Below, one piece after another: positions 44,765-52,389 of a stretch of DNA of 64,000 nt (positions are counted from its first letter, which is position 1; each line of letters starts with the position of its first letter). A program made the translations under genes and the position numbers. The notes beneath the pieces were generated by a model that worked only from the letters and a program-made list of their open reading frames with translations, made no database searches and was not told the origin of the DNA. The stretch comes from GCA-2709075 sp964492555 (GTDB lineage: Bacteria > Pseudomonadota > Alphaproteobacteria > MPNO01 > UBA2964): the NCBI GenBank assembly GCA_964492555.1, contig CAZBKQ010000001.1, positions 1-64,000 of the forward strand. The letters are read 5' to 3'.

Positions 44765-45571
44765 CTATTCCTGCCGGACGTTGGAGGAGAAATCGTAATC
44801 CTTGCCGCTGTCGCAGAAAAAACGCCAGGTGACGACATTCCGGTCGCGCCCGGCCGAAAACGCCCATTCGAGGAATTTCCGCTCATCCGCCAGCGCGGCT
44901 TCCGCCGCCGGTTTGCGGTAGCGGCCCGGCATGGTGTCGTTCAGCCAGCCATGCGGCGCTTCTTCATAGACATGGATTTCATAGGATTTGCGATGGCGCT
45001 CCAGCGATGCCCGCAGCAGTCCGACATGATCCAGGCTGATCATGTGATCGCCTTCGCCGAACATGCCGAGCACCGGGCAGTCGATCCGCGCGATCAGATC
45101 GTCGAGCGGTTCGGGAAACAGATCGTTCTGTTCCCATTGCGAATCCTGGGCCGCGCCGTACCAGACCAGCGCCGCGGCGATCTTTCGATGGGCCGCCAAC
45201 GCAAGCGGGTGCCGTCCGGTCTGGCAGACGCCCTTGACCGCGATGCAGTCGCTGTTTACGTCATTGCGCGCCTCCAGCAGATCGACGGCGAGCGACAGAT
45301 GTTCCACCGCTTCTTCATCCGTGATGTCATAGCGCGCATCGCCGGCATGCAGCGTTTCCTGGTCCGGCGCGCGGAAAAAACAGTCCGGCGCCGCGCAGAC
45401 AAATCCTTCCCGCGCGAAGCGTTCGGCCAGATCCTGCGTGTGTTGCACAAAGCCATAGCGTTCATGCATCAACACGATGCCGGGAACCGTACCCTCAATA
45501 TCGGCGGGCCGCGCGAGAAACACCGGCAGCCCGTTGTCGCATGTCGTGGTTTCGGTGACGATATCGTGCAT
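44765..45571 (-). CDS. Dienelactone hydrolase family protein
   Basis: The 268-residue protein keeps the full catalytic set of dienelactone hydrolases: Glu37 in MHERYG, nucleophile Cys116 in KGVCQTG, Asp175 in FGEGDHMI and His207 in APHGWL. It probably hydrolyses a lactone or thioester-like bond in a ring-cleavage product. It is the second gene of a minus-strand operon with the isochorismatase-fold gene 4 nt upstream and the Cys-less fusion protein 4 nt downstream, all transcribed together. Nothing in the sequence settles the true substrate. Confidence 0.88.
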   Translation of the reverse strand: MHDIVTETTTCDNGLPVFLARPADIEGTVPGIVLMHERYGFVQHTQDLAERFAREGFVCAAPDCFFRAPDQETLHAGDARYDITDEEAVEHLSLAVDLLEARNDVNSDCIAVKGVCQTGRHPLALAAHRKIAAALVWYGAAQDSQWEQNDLFPEPLDDLIARIDCPVLGMFGEGDHMISLDHVGLLRASLERHRKSYEIHVYEEAPHGWLNDTMPGRYRKPAAEAALADERKFLEWAFSAGRDRNVVTWRFFCDSGKDYDFSSNVRQE

Positions 45572-45575
45572 TTTC

Positions 45576-46223
45576 CTACTCCGGCTTCATCAGGGCGATG
45601 GCCTGATCGGTCGTCATCACCCGGCCCATGCGGGGGAAGACGCGTTCCAGAAAGAATTCGTTATTATTGCCCCGCATCGAATAGCAGCAGTCGCTGACGA
45701 TCACGAGGCCGAGATCGAGATCGCGCGCGGCGAAGGCGGTCGAGGCGATGCCGACATCTGTGGAACCGCCCGCCAGCACGATGGTATCGAGCCCGCGGAC
45801 CTTCAGGGCGAATTCCAGATCGGTCTGGAAGAACGAATTCCAGCGATGCTTCGGCACCACCACGTCGCCATCGGCGGGCGCCAGTTCGGGCGCGATTTCG
45901 GCGGCGTCCGATCCCTTATAAAAACCGGGCTTGATGGTTTCCTCTCCCGCCTTGCGCGGGCGCAGCTCCATATCCGTGTCGGTCAGACGCGCCACCGTAT
46001 CGACCCCGTCCGGCGCGTGCTGTCCGATCGGATAAAAGGTGGTCAGCCCGCCGGCGCGGGCACCTTCCAGCAGCCGCTGCATATTGGCGAGGATATTGCG
46101 TTCGGCGAGGAATTTTTCCTTCTCCGGATTGCCGGAATGGAGATATCCGTTAAGCGTGTCGAACAGTACAAGTCCGGTATTCCCCGAACCCAGACGTTCC
46201 GAAAGACGTGAAATGGCGGCCAT
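45576..46223 (-). CDS. Isochorismatase-fold hydrolase without the nucleophile cysteine
   Basis: The 215-residue protein has the isochorismatase-like fold: Asp22 in LFDTLNGY, Lys125 in VPKHRWNSFF and the loop AGGSTDVGIASTA. The last normally carries the nucleophile cysteine; here it is Gly158. True isochorismatases such as PhzD and EntB also have Gly there and hydrolyse vinyl ethers without a Cys intermediate, so activity is possible but amidase chemistry (as in maleamate or nicotinamidase members) is not expected. It is the first gene of a three-gene minus-strand operon with two dienelactone-hydrolase-like genes. Confidence 0.84.
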   Translation of the reverse strand: MAAISRLSERLGSGNTGLVLFDTLNGYLHSGNPEKEKFLAERNILANMQRLLEGARAGGLTTFYPIGQHAPDGVDTVARLTDTDMELRPRKAGEETIKPGFYKGSDAAEIAPELAPADGDVVVPKHRWNSFFQTDLEFALKVRGLDTIVLAGGSTDVGIASTAFAARDLDLGLVIVSDCCYSMRGNNNEFFLERVFPRMGRVMTTDQAIALMKPE

Positions 46224-46337
46224 GATCTCTCCCTGAAACTGTTGTTGTGTGTCGGGCTCAGGGAAATCCCCGGACGAGGATTAGTCAAGGGGCCGGGCGG
46301 GGGATAAGATCGCGTCAAAGAATAGAGGGAGGCCGAA

Positions 46338-47408
46338 ATGGCGATCATGATCACGGATGAAGACGTCCGCACCCATTTGCCGATGGAAGACTGCATGGAG
46401 GCCATGCGGGTCGCTTTCGCCGATTTCGCCGAAGGGCGGGCGAATTCTCCACCCCGCGTGCGCTATATCTCCGAAACCCCCGATCCCGAACGGCGGTACT
46501 GGTGCAATGTGCATGTCGGCGCGGTGCCGAGTTACGGCATGGCCTGCGTGCGCGCCGGATCGCATGTCATCCGCTTCGATCCGGAGGCCAAGAGCGGCCG
46601 TGCGCGCTCCTATCCCGATCCGACCAACTGGACGGTGGTTATTCTCTATGATCTTTCCACCGCGGAGCCGAAGGGGTTTATGCATGAGTCCTATCTCTCC
46701 GGCATGCGGGTGGCGGCGACCAGCGGCGCGGTGGTCAACGCGGTGGCGCGGGACGATGTGACGACGCTCGGCCTGTTCGGCACCGGCCGCCAGGCGCGCG
46801 CCCACGCGCTCGCTATCTGCCGCGCGCGCCCGTCGATTTCGAAACTGATGCTTTATTCGCCGACCCCCGATCACCGGGAAGCCTTTGCCGGCCATGTCGA
46901 TCTGCCGGGTGTGGAGGTCGTGCCCTGCGATGATCCGCGGGCGGCGGTCGAGGGCTGCGACGTCATCTGCGCGGCCACCGCGAGCTCCAAGCCGGTATTC
47001 GACGGGGACTGGCTGGTCGATGGGCAGATGGTGATTTCCATCGCCAATTCGGACCTCAACCTCAAACGCCATGAGGTCGATGACACGGTGTTGAAGCGCG
47101 CTCGGACGATTTTGCTGAATGATTGGGAAAGTGTCGAAACCAACCAGCAGGTGGAAGTGCTGGACCTCGTCACCTCCGGCGAGGTTGCGCGCGAAAACCT
47201 GATCGAAATCGGTGATGTGTTTTCCGGCAAGGCGGTTGTGCGCCAGGAAGAGGGCGGGATCATCTATTACAAGAATAACAGCGGTCTTGGCATGCAGTTC
47301 GCCGCCGCCGGCGCGGTGATTTATGACCGCATGAAGGACTTGCCGAACAACAAGGAAATTCCGCCCGAATGGCTGGGGGCGGAAGCCTATTCGCAAGGGA
47401 CGGGTTAA
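46338..47408 (+). CDS. Ornithine cyclodeaminase / mu-crystallin family protein
   Basis: The 356-residue protein is an NAD(P)-dependent enzyme of the OCD/mu-crystallin family. GLFGTGRQARAHA near residue 145 is the Rossmann dinucleotide motif, followed by the C-terminal ICAATASSKPVFDGDWL segment. Members include ornithine cyclodeaminase, ketimine reductases and alanine dehydrogenases. GAGGGAGG lies before the ATG. It stands alone, and its last 4 bases overlap the convergent Rieske oxygenase gene. A ketimine or imine reductase acting on an N-heterocycle breakdown product would fit the setting, but this is speculative. Confidence 0.87.
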   Translation: MAIMITDEDVRTHLPMEDCMEAMRVAFADFAEGRANSPPRVRYISETPDPERRYWCNVHVGAVPSYGMACVRAGSHVIRFDPEAKSGRARSYPDPTNWTVVILYDLSTAEPKGFMHESYLSGMRVAATSGAVVNAVARDDVTTLGLFGTGRQARAHALAICRARPSISKLMLYSPTPDHREAFAGHVDLPGVEVVPCDDPRAAVEGCDVICAATASSKPVFDGDWLVDGQMVISIANSDLNLKRHEVDDTVLKRARTILLNDWESVETNQQVEVLDLVTSGEVARENLIEIGDVFSGKAVVRQEEGGIIYYKNNSGLGMQFAAAGAVIYDRMKDLPNNKEIPPEWLGAEAYSQGTG

Positions 47409-48427
47409 GCCGCCGCCTGTTCCTCGATCATCCGGTCGAGCACGCGGCGGACCTGAAACAGCGCCGTATCGGCGGCCAGGTCGACCCGCGGAATATCGTC
47501 GGTAAAGCGTTCCTGCTGCGCTTCCAGCAGAACCAGGTCCTCATGAAAGGTTTCGACCGACTGGTCATAGATCAGCTGTTCCTGGTCCGGCGTCATTGCG
47601 CCCTTTTCATGCATGGTGGTCCAGAAATAATGGGTTGTGGACTCGGTCTCCGGCGTCGCGATGTGAAGCGTGCGCCGGTCGAGCATCAGATTGTCGCCCT
47701 GGGCTTCTTTCATGCCGGTGCCCGCCTTGGCGACGCCGACTGTCAGCGCCATATAGCTCGGCGGGGTGAAATCGACGATCTGCCAGCGATCAACCTTGCC
47801 GTTATAGCCGAACGCCTTCATATGCGACGGCGCGGGATCGATTTCGCGCAAGATACGCGATAGCCGCACATGTTCGTCATGATCGCGTTCGGTCGTCTGT
47901 TCGTCGGTCGCTTCCAGACCGGCCGCGCCGATAGTGTTCTTGTGCGACCAGGGCACATGGGTGAAATCCATCAGATTATCGACCAGCAGCCGCCAGGAAC
48001 ATCTGGCGTCGAATTGCGCCTGCATGCTGGTCCAGTCCGCTTTGGAAAGGTTTTCGTGGCGGTAATGGGGCGTGGTCCCGGCTTTCTCAGCATCGCCGAT
48101 AAAGACATGGATATAGTTCTGGTCTTCGATCACCGGATAGGCTTTCACCCCGGCGCCCGGCGGAATCAGGTCCTGGCTAGGGATTTCAATCAATGCCCCG
48201 CCGGTATTGAATTTCAGCCCGTGATAGCGGCAGCGCAGATCGTCGCCTTCGATGGTGCCCAACGACAATTTGGTCTGACGGTGACAGCACCGGTCTTCCA
48301 GCCCGACCGGCGCGCCGTCCGATTTACGGTAGAAAACAACCGGTTCGCCGCAGATCGTGCGGCCCAGCGGTTCATCGGTCAGTTCGCGCGACAGGGCGGC
48401 GACATACCAGCGGTTTCTCAGAAACAT
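47405..48427 (-). CDS. Rieske oxygenase alpha subunit, VanA-like
   Basis: The 340-residue protein is a Rieske non-heme iron oxygenase of the vanillate O-demethylase type. The 2Fe-2S ligands are CCH with, 16 residues later, CRYH, close to the N terminus, and the mononuclear iron site lies in LLVDNLMDFTHVPWSH, with two histidines. VanA-like enzymes demethylate methoxy-aromatics or hydroxylate with a separate reductase; none is nearby. Being shorter than the 439-residue alpha subunit at 20037-21356 and with no beta subunit beside it, it probably forms a homo-oligomer. A UbiD decarboxylase gene is 54 nt upstream on the same strand. Confidence 0.88.
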   Translation of the reverse strand: MFLRNRWYVAALSRELTDEPLGRTICGEPVVFYRKSDGAPVGLEDRCCHRQTKLSLGTIEGDDLRCRYHGLKFNTGGALIEIPSQDLIPPGAGVKAYPVIEDQNYIHVFIGDAEKAGTTPHYRHENLSKADWTSMQAQFDARCSWRLLVDNLMDFTHVPWSHKNTIGAAGLEATDEQTTERDHDEHVRLSRILREIDPAPSHMKAFGYNGKVDRWQIVDFTPPSYMALTVGVAKAGTGMKEAQGDNLMLDRRTLHIATPETESTTHYFWTTMHEKGAMTPDQEQLIYDQSVETFHEDLVLLEAQQERFTDDIPRVDLAADTALFQVRRVLDRMIEEQAAA

Positions 48428-48481
48428 CGGTTCCTCCGCTATAATTCAGCCCGGGAAGGGTGGCGCTCCCCCGCCGCGATG

Positions 48482-49906
48482 TCAATTAGGCAATAAATCG
48501 CCGAATTTCTCGCGGATACGTTTTTCCAGCGCCTCGCTGTTGCGCGCGACGATGGGGAAAGTATCGCGCCGTTTGAACGGCTTGCAGGCATCGACGACGA
48601 CGCGGGAATTGCGCGGGTCTTCGTGGCTGTAGCTCATCGGATCGAGATGGGTGCTCCAGCAGCCGTTCAGGATGTCGATCCCCTCGCGCGGGTCGCAGCG
48701 GGTGCACATCGACCACAATACGTCGTTCATATTCGCCGGATCGATATCGTCATCGACCACGATGACCCAGCGGTTGGCATAGGCGCCCGCATGGCATTGC
48801 GAAGCGACCAGCCCGGCCTGTTTCGCGTGACCGCCATACATCTGCTTGATCGAAATGGTCAGCCACATACGGCTGCCGCCGGCCTCATGCGCCCAGACGC
48901 CCTTGACCTCCGGAATGCCAGCGGCCTCCAACTGGTTCCACACCGCGCCGCAGCGATAGGTGCCGCGATAGAACGTGTCGTCATTGGGCGGCACCGCCGG
49001 GATCGCACCCAGCAGGATCGGGTCGTCGCGATGCATAAAGGTTTCGATGCGGATGGCGGGCTGCTTGGACTCACCGCCCGCGTAATAGCCGGTCCATTCG
49101 CCAAGCGGCCCTTCGGTCACCTTGTCGTCGGGATGAATAAATCCTTCGAAGGCGATTTCCGCATTGGCCGGCACCGGCAGGCCGGTTTTCGGCATGTTGA
49201 TGATCTCAACCCCTTCGCCGAGCAATCCGCCCGCCATGTCATATTCGTTCTTGCCATAGGGCATTTCCAGGCCGGCGACCATAAAGAGCGACGGGTGCAT
49301 GCCGACCACGACGGCGACCGGGCAGGGCTCGCCGCGTTCATGATATTTATTGCGGATGATGTCGCCATGCTTGCCTTTGGACGTCATCAGCGAGGCGACG
49401 TTGCTGTCGTGCGCCTGTACCCGGTACGCGCCGTAATTGATCCAGCCGCTATCCGGATCCTTCATTACCACCATCGACGCGGTGCCGATGAAATAGCCGC
49501 CGTCGAGTTCGTGCCATTTGGGCGTCGGAATCTTGGTGATATCGACGTCCGCGCCTTCATAGACATTGTCCAGCAGCGGCCCGCCATTCACCTCTACCGG
49601 CGGAATCGCGGTCTGGTTCTTCATATAGTTTCGCCAGTAATCGACCAGCTCAACCTCGGATTTATTGACGTCCTCGCCCAGCGCCAGATTGATACGCGGC
49701 ACGGCAGTCAGGATATTGGCCAACACCCGGTAACCTTTTGGATAGCCGGGGATTTCATCGAACATCACCGCCGGATTGGTCATTTGCCGCATATAGATAT
49801 CGACAAGCGCGCCGATCTCTTCCTCGCGCTCTACGCCGGTGAAATGCTGCACCTGTCCGTTTGCTTCCAGATCGGCGATCCAGTCGCGCAAATCCTTGTT
49901 TGCCAT
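48482..49906 (-). CDS. UbiD-family decarboxylase (second copy)
   Basis: The 474-residue protein is a UbiD-type prenyl-FMN-dependent decarboxylase with the same layout as the one at 35278-36747: LRDWIADLEANGQVQHF at the start, the catalytic region VTEGPLGEWTGYYAGGE, and VVDDDIDPANMNDVLW near the end. The two copies are clearly divergent and not a recent duplication. It is 25 nt after an orphan CoxL-like large-subunit gene (49932-52250, same strand) and is followed by the VanA-like oxygenase, so hydroxylation, decarboxylation and further oxygenation of one aromatic or heterocyclic acid could be encoded together. Confidence 0.9.
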   Translation of the reverse strand: MANKDLRDWIADLEANGQVQHFTGVEREEEIGALVDIYMRQMTNPAVMFDEIPGYPKGYRVLANILTAVPRINLALGEDVNKSEVELVDYWRNYMKNQTAIPPVEVNGGPLLDNVYEGADVDITKIPTPKWHELDGGYFIGTASMVVMKDPDSGWINYGAYRVQAHDSNVASLMTSKGKHGDIIRNKYHERGEPCPVAVVVGMHPSLFMVAGLEMPYGKNEYDMAGGLLGEGVEIINMPKTGLPVPANAEIAFEGFIHPDDKVTEGPLGEWTGYYAGGESKQPAIRIETFMHRDDPILLGAIPAVPPNDDTFYRGTYRCGAVWNQLEAAGIPEVKGVWAHEAGGSRMWLTISIKQMYGGHAKQAGLVASQCHAGAYANRWVIVVDDDIDPANMNDVLWSMCTRCDPREGIDILNGCWSTHLDPMSYSHEDPRNSRVVVDACKPFKRRDTFPIVARNSEALEKRIREKFGDLLPN

Positions 49907-49931
49907 TTTCTGTTCTCTCCCTGATAAAAAC

Positions 49932-52250
49932 CTAGGCGCGGCTGTCGAGGATCGCCTTCAGCCGTTGCGGCGATACCGGCACCTGTTTGATGGCACCCGG
50001 CATGCCGATGGCGTCATCAATGGCGCTGGCAATCGCCGCCGCCGCTCCTGTGATCCCGGCTTCGCCTGCGCCCTTGATGCCGATCGGCGTGCGGATCGAG
50101 GGGAAATCCTCGGTCAGGAGGATTTCCGGGTCGGGGGTCTCCCGCAACGTCGGGATCAGATAATCCGCGAATGTCACCGAGAGCGGCTCTCCGTTCGGGT
50201 CATAGGTGAATTCCTCATAAAGCGACCCGCCAAGCCCCTGTGCCAGCCCGCCGACAAGCTGTCCCTTGACCAGCATCGGGTTGATCGAGCGGCCGATATC
50301 GTAGGCGATGAAATATTTTTCGACTGTCGATTCGCCGGTTTCCGCATCGACCTTCACAACGCAAATGTGATGGCCGTAGGGATAGGTCTGATGCTCGATA
50401 TTGAACCATTCCTCGGCCGCCAGATATGGCACCTTGTCGCCGCGTTCCTTGGCCGTCGGCAACAAGGCCTCGGCGATCTGCCCCAGCGTCAGCGACGCGC
50501 CATCGGGATTGTCGGCCGGATGAACGACGCCGTTGGTGATGGTCAGGTCGTCCGCCTGCATCTGCAGAAGTTCGGCCGCCATATCCAGCGCCTTTTTGCG
50601 GACGGCCAGGGCGGTCGCGTTGACCGCGCTGCCGGTCAGCACGCTGGCGCGCGAGGCATGGGCGCCGACGCCGTAATCGATCCGGTCGGTGCGGCCATGG
50701 ACCACGTTGATATTGCGGTAATTCGCGCCAAGCGCCTCGGCGCAGATCTGCGCCATCGCGGTCTCGAACCCCTGGCCCAGTGACGCGCCGCCGGTCACGA
50801 CTTCGATATGACCAGTGGTATCGACGAATATCTTGGCGCCGTCCGACGGGCCCAGCCCGCTTTTTTCAAAGAACATGGAGAGCCCGACCCCGACCATCTC
50901 GCCATTGGCGCGGCGTTCGGCCAGTTCCGCCTTCAGTTCGTCCCAGCGGACGGCGTCGAGCCCCTGATCCAGAAGACCGGCATAATCGCCGGGGTCGTGT
51001 TCGACGGAATCGCCCAGCACATCGAGGTCGCGCCCATAGGGCATTTCTTCCAGCGCGATCAGGTTGCGCCGCCGCACCGCGACCGGGTCCATCCCCATTT
51101 CCTGCGCGATCTTGTCCATCAGCCTTTCGCGCACGAAGGTGGATTCGAAGCGGCCGGGCGAGCGATAGGTCGCCGCCGGTGTCTTGTTGGTCAGGCGGAA
51201 ATGGCAGATAGAGCGGTAGTTCGGTATCCGGTACGGGCCGGGCAGCGTGCCCGTCGTCATGTTGGCGACCCGCGTCCCGTGGGTACGGATATAGCCCCCC
51301 TGATCGAGATACAATTCGTCATCGATGGCGACAACCTCGCCGTCTTCGGCCACCGCCGCGCGGCAAATATGGCGCTGCTGGCGGGAATGGTTGGCCGCCA
51401 TGAGATTTTCCTGTCGGTCCTCAATCCATTTTACCGGCCGGTCGAGCCGCATGGCGGCAACGCAGACAAGCACGTCTTCGGGGTATAGCTCGCCCCTGAT
51501 GCCGAACCCGCCGCCGGTGTGCCCCTCAAACAGGTGCACGCCGGAAGATGGCCGCCCCAACATACGGCATATCGTATCGCGGTTGCGGTGGGGCACCTTG
51601 GCGGCGCCATAAAGTTCCACGATGTCGCGCGCGGCGTCATACCGGCCGAGATTGCCGCGCGTTTCCAAAGGCACACCGGAATGCCGGCCGATTTTCACGT
51701 CGACCTCGACAATCTTATAGGCTTCGGCGAAGGACTTTTCGATATCGCCATAGCCCTGCTCCACCAGCGCGGCCTCGGTCGTGTAACCTTCCTTGAAATC
51801 CTGCGGCGGGTCGTCCGCGTTGATCAGCACCTCCAGCGGTTCCAGATCAAGCACGACGAGTTCCGCCGCATCTTCGGCGAGATAGGGATCTTCGGCGAAC
51901 ACCGCGGCGACCGGATCGCCGACATAGCGAACAAGATCGCGCGCCAGGGGATATTGCCGGAACAGCGCCAGAGCCGGGTTGCTGCCTTCGCGGAAATCAA
52001 TCGGCGGGACGTCTTCGATATCCTCTGACGTCCAGACCGCGATGACGCCCGGCATCGCTAGCGCGGCGCTCTTGTCGATGCCTTTGATCGTTCCGTGCGC
52101 CAGCGGGCTGCGGACGATCCGCATGTGCAGCTGGTCCGGAAAATTAATATCACCGGCAAAGCGCCCCTTGCCGGTAATCAGAGGCGGATCTTCGAGCCGG
52201 GGAACGGAATCGCCCAGATGCCCCAGCAGTTCATTCGTTTTGGTGCTCAT
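49932..52250 (-). CDS. Mo-hydroxylase large subunit (CoxL-like, orphan)
   Basis: The 772-residue molybdenum hydroxylase large subunit begins MSTKTNELLGHLGDSVPRLEDPPLITGKGRF, has GGFGIRGE in the cofactor loop, TYRSPGRFES in the substrate-side loop and the catalytic glutamate in GIKGAGEAG. The start at 52250 gives normal length; the frame is open to 52547 with no family sequence there. Its FAD and 2Fe-2S partners are not adjacent. It is the first gene of a minus-strand operon followed by UbiD and the VanA-like oxygenase, and diverges from another CoxL-like gene across a 139-bp region that must hold both promoters. Confidence 0.88.
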   Translation of the reverse strand: MSTKTNELLGHLGDSVPRLEDPPLITGKGRFAGDINFPDQLHMRIVRSPLAHGTIKGIDKSAALAMPGVIAVWTSEDIEDVPPIDFREGSNPALALFRQYPLARDLVRYVGDPVAAVFAEDPYLAEDAAELVVLDLEPLEVLINADDPPQDFKEGYTTEAALVEQGYGDIEKSFAEAYKIVEVDVKIGRHSGVPLETRGNLGRYDAARDIVELYGAAKVPHRNRDTICRMLGRPSSGVHLFEGHTGGGFGIRGELYPEDVLVCVAAMRLDRPVKWIEDRQENLMAANHSRQQRHICRAAVAEDGEVVAIDDELYLDQGGYIRTHGTRVANMTTGTLPGPYRIPNYRSICHFRLTNKTPAATYRSPGRFESTFVRERLMDKIAQEMGMDPVAVRRRNLIALEEMPYGRDLDVLGDSVEHDPGDYAGLLDQGLDAVRWDELKAELAERRANGEMVGVGLSMFFEKSGLGPSDGAKIFVDTTGHIEVVTGGASLGQGFETAMAQICAEALGANYRNINVVHGRTDRIDYGVGAHASRASVLTGSAVNATALAVRKKALDMAAELLQMQADDLTITNGVVHPADNPDGASLTLGQIAEALLPTAKERGDKVPYLAAEEWFNIEHQTYPYGHHICVVKVDAETGESTVEKYFIAYDIGRSINPMLVKGQLVGGLAQGLGGSLYEEFTYDPNGEPLSVTFADYLIPTLRETPDPEILLTEDFPSIRTPIGIKGAGEAGITGAAAAIASAIDDAIGMPGAIKQVPVSPQRLKAILDSRA

Positions 52251-52389
52251 GCGGCAGTGATAGCGTGTTTCCGGGCATCGGAAAAGACGTGCCCCGCGGA
52301 ATCCGGCAACGTCGTTTTTACAACCCGCCGGATTTCTGATAAGGGCAATGGACCCACCGGCTTCGGCCCAAACGGCAAGGAATTCTGAC

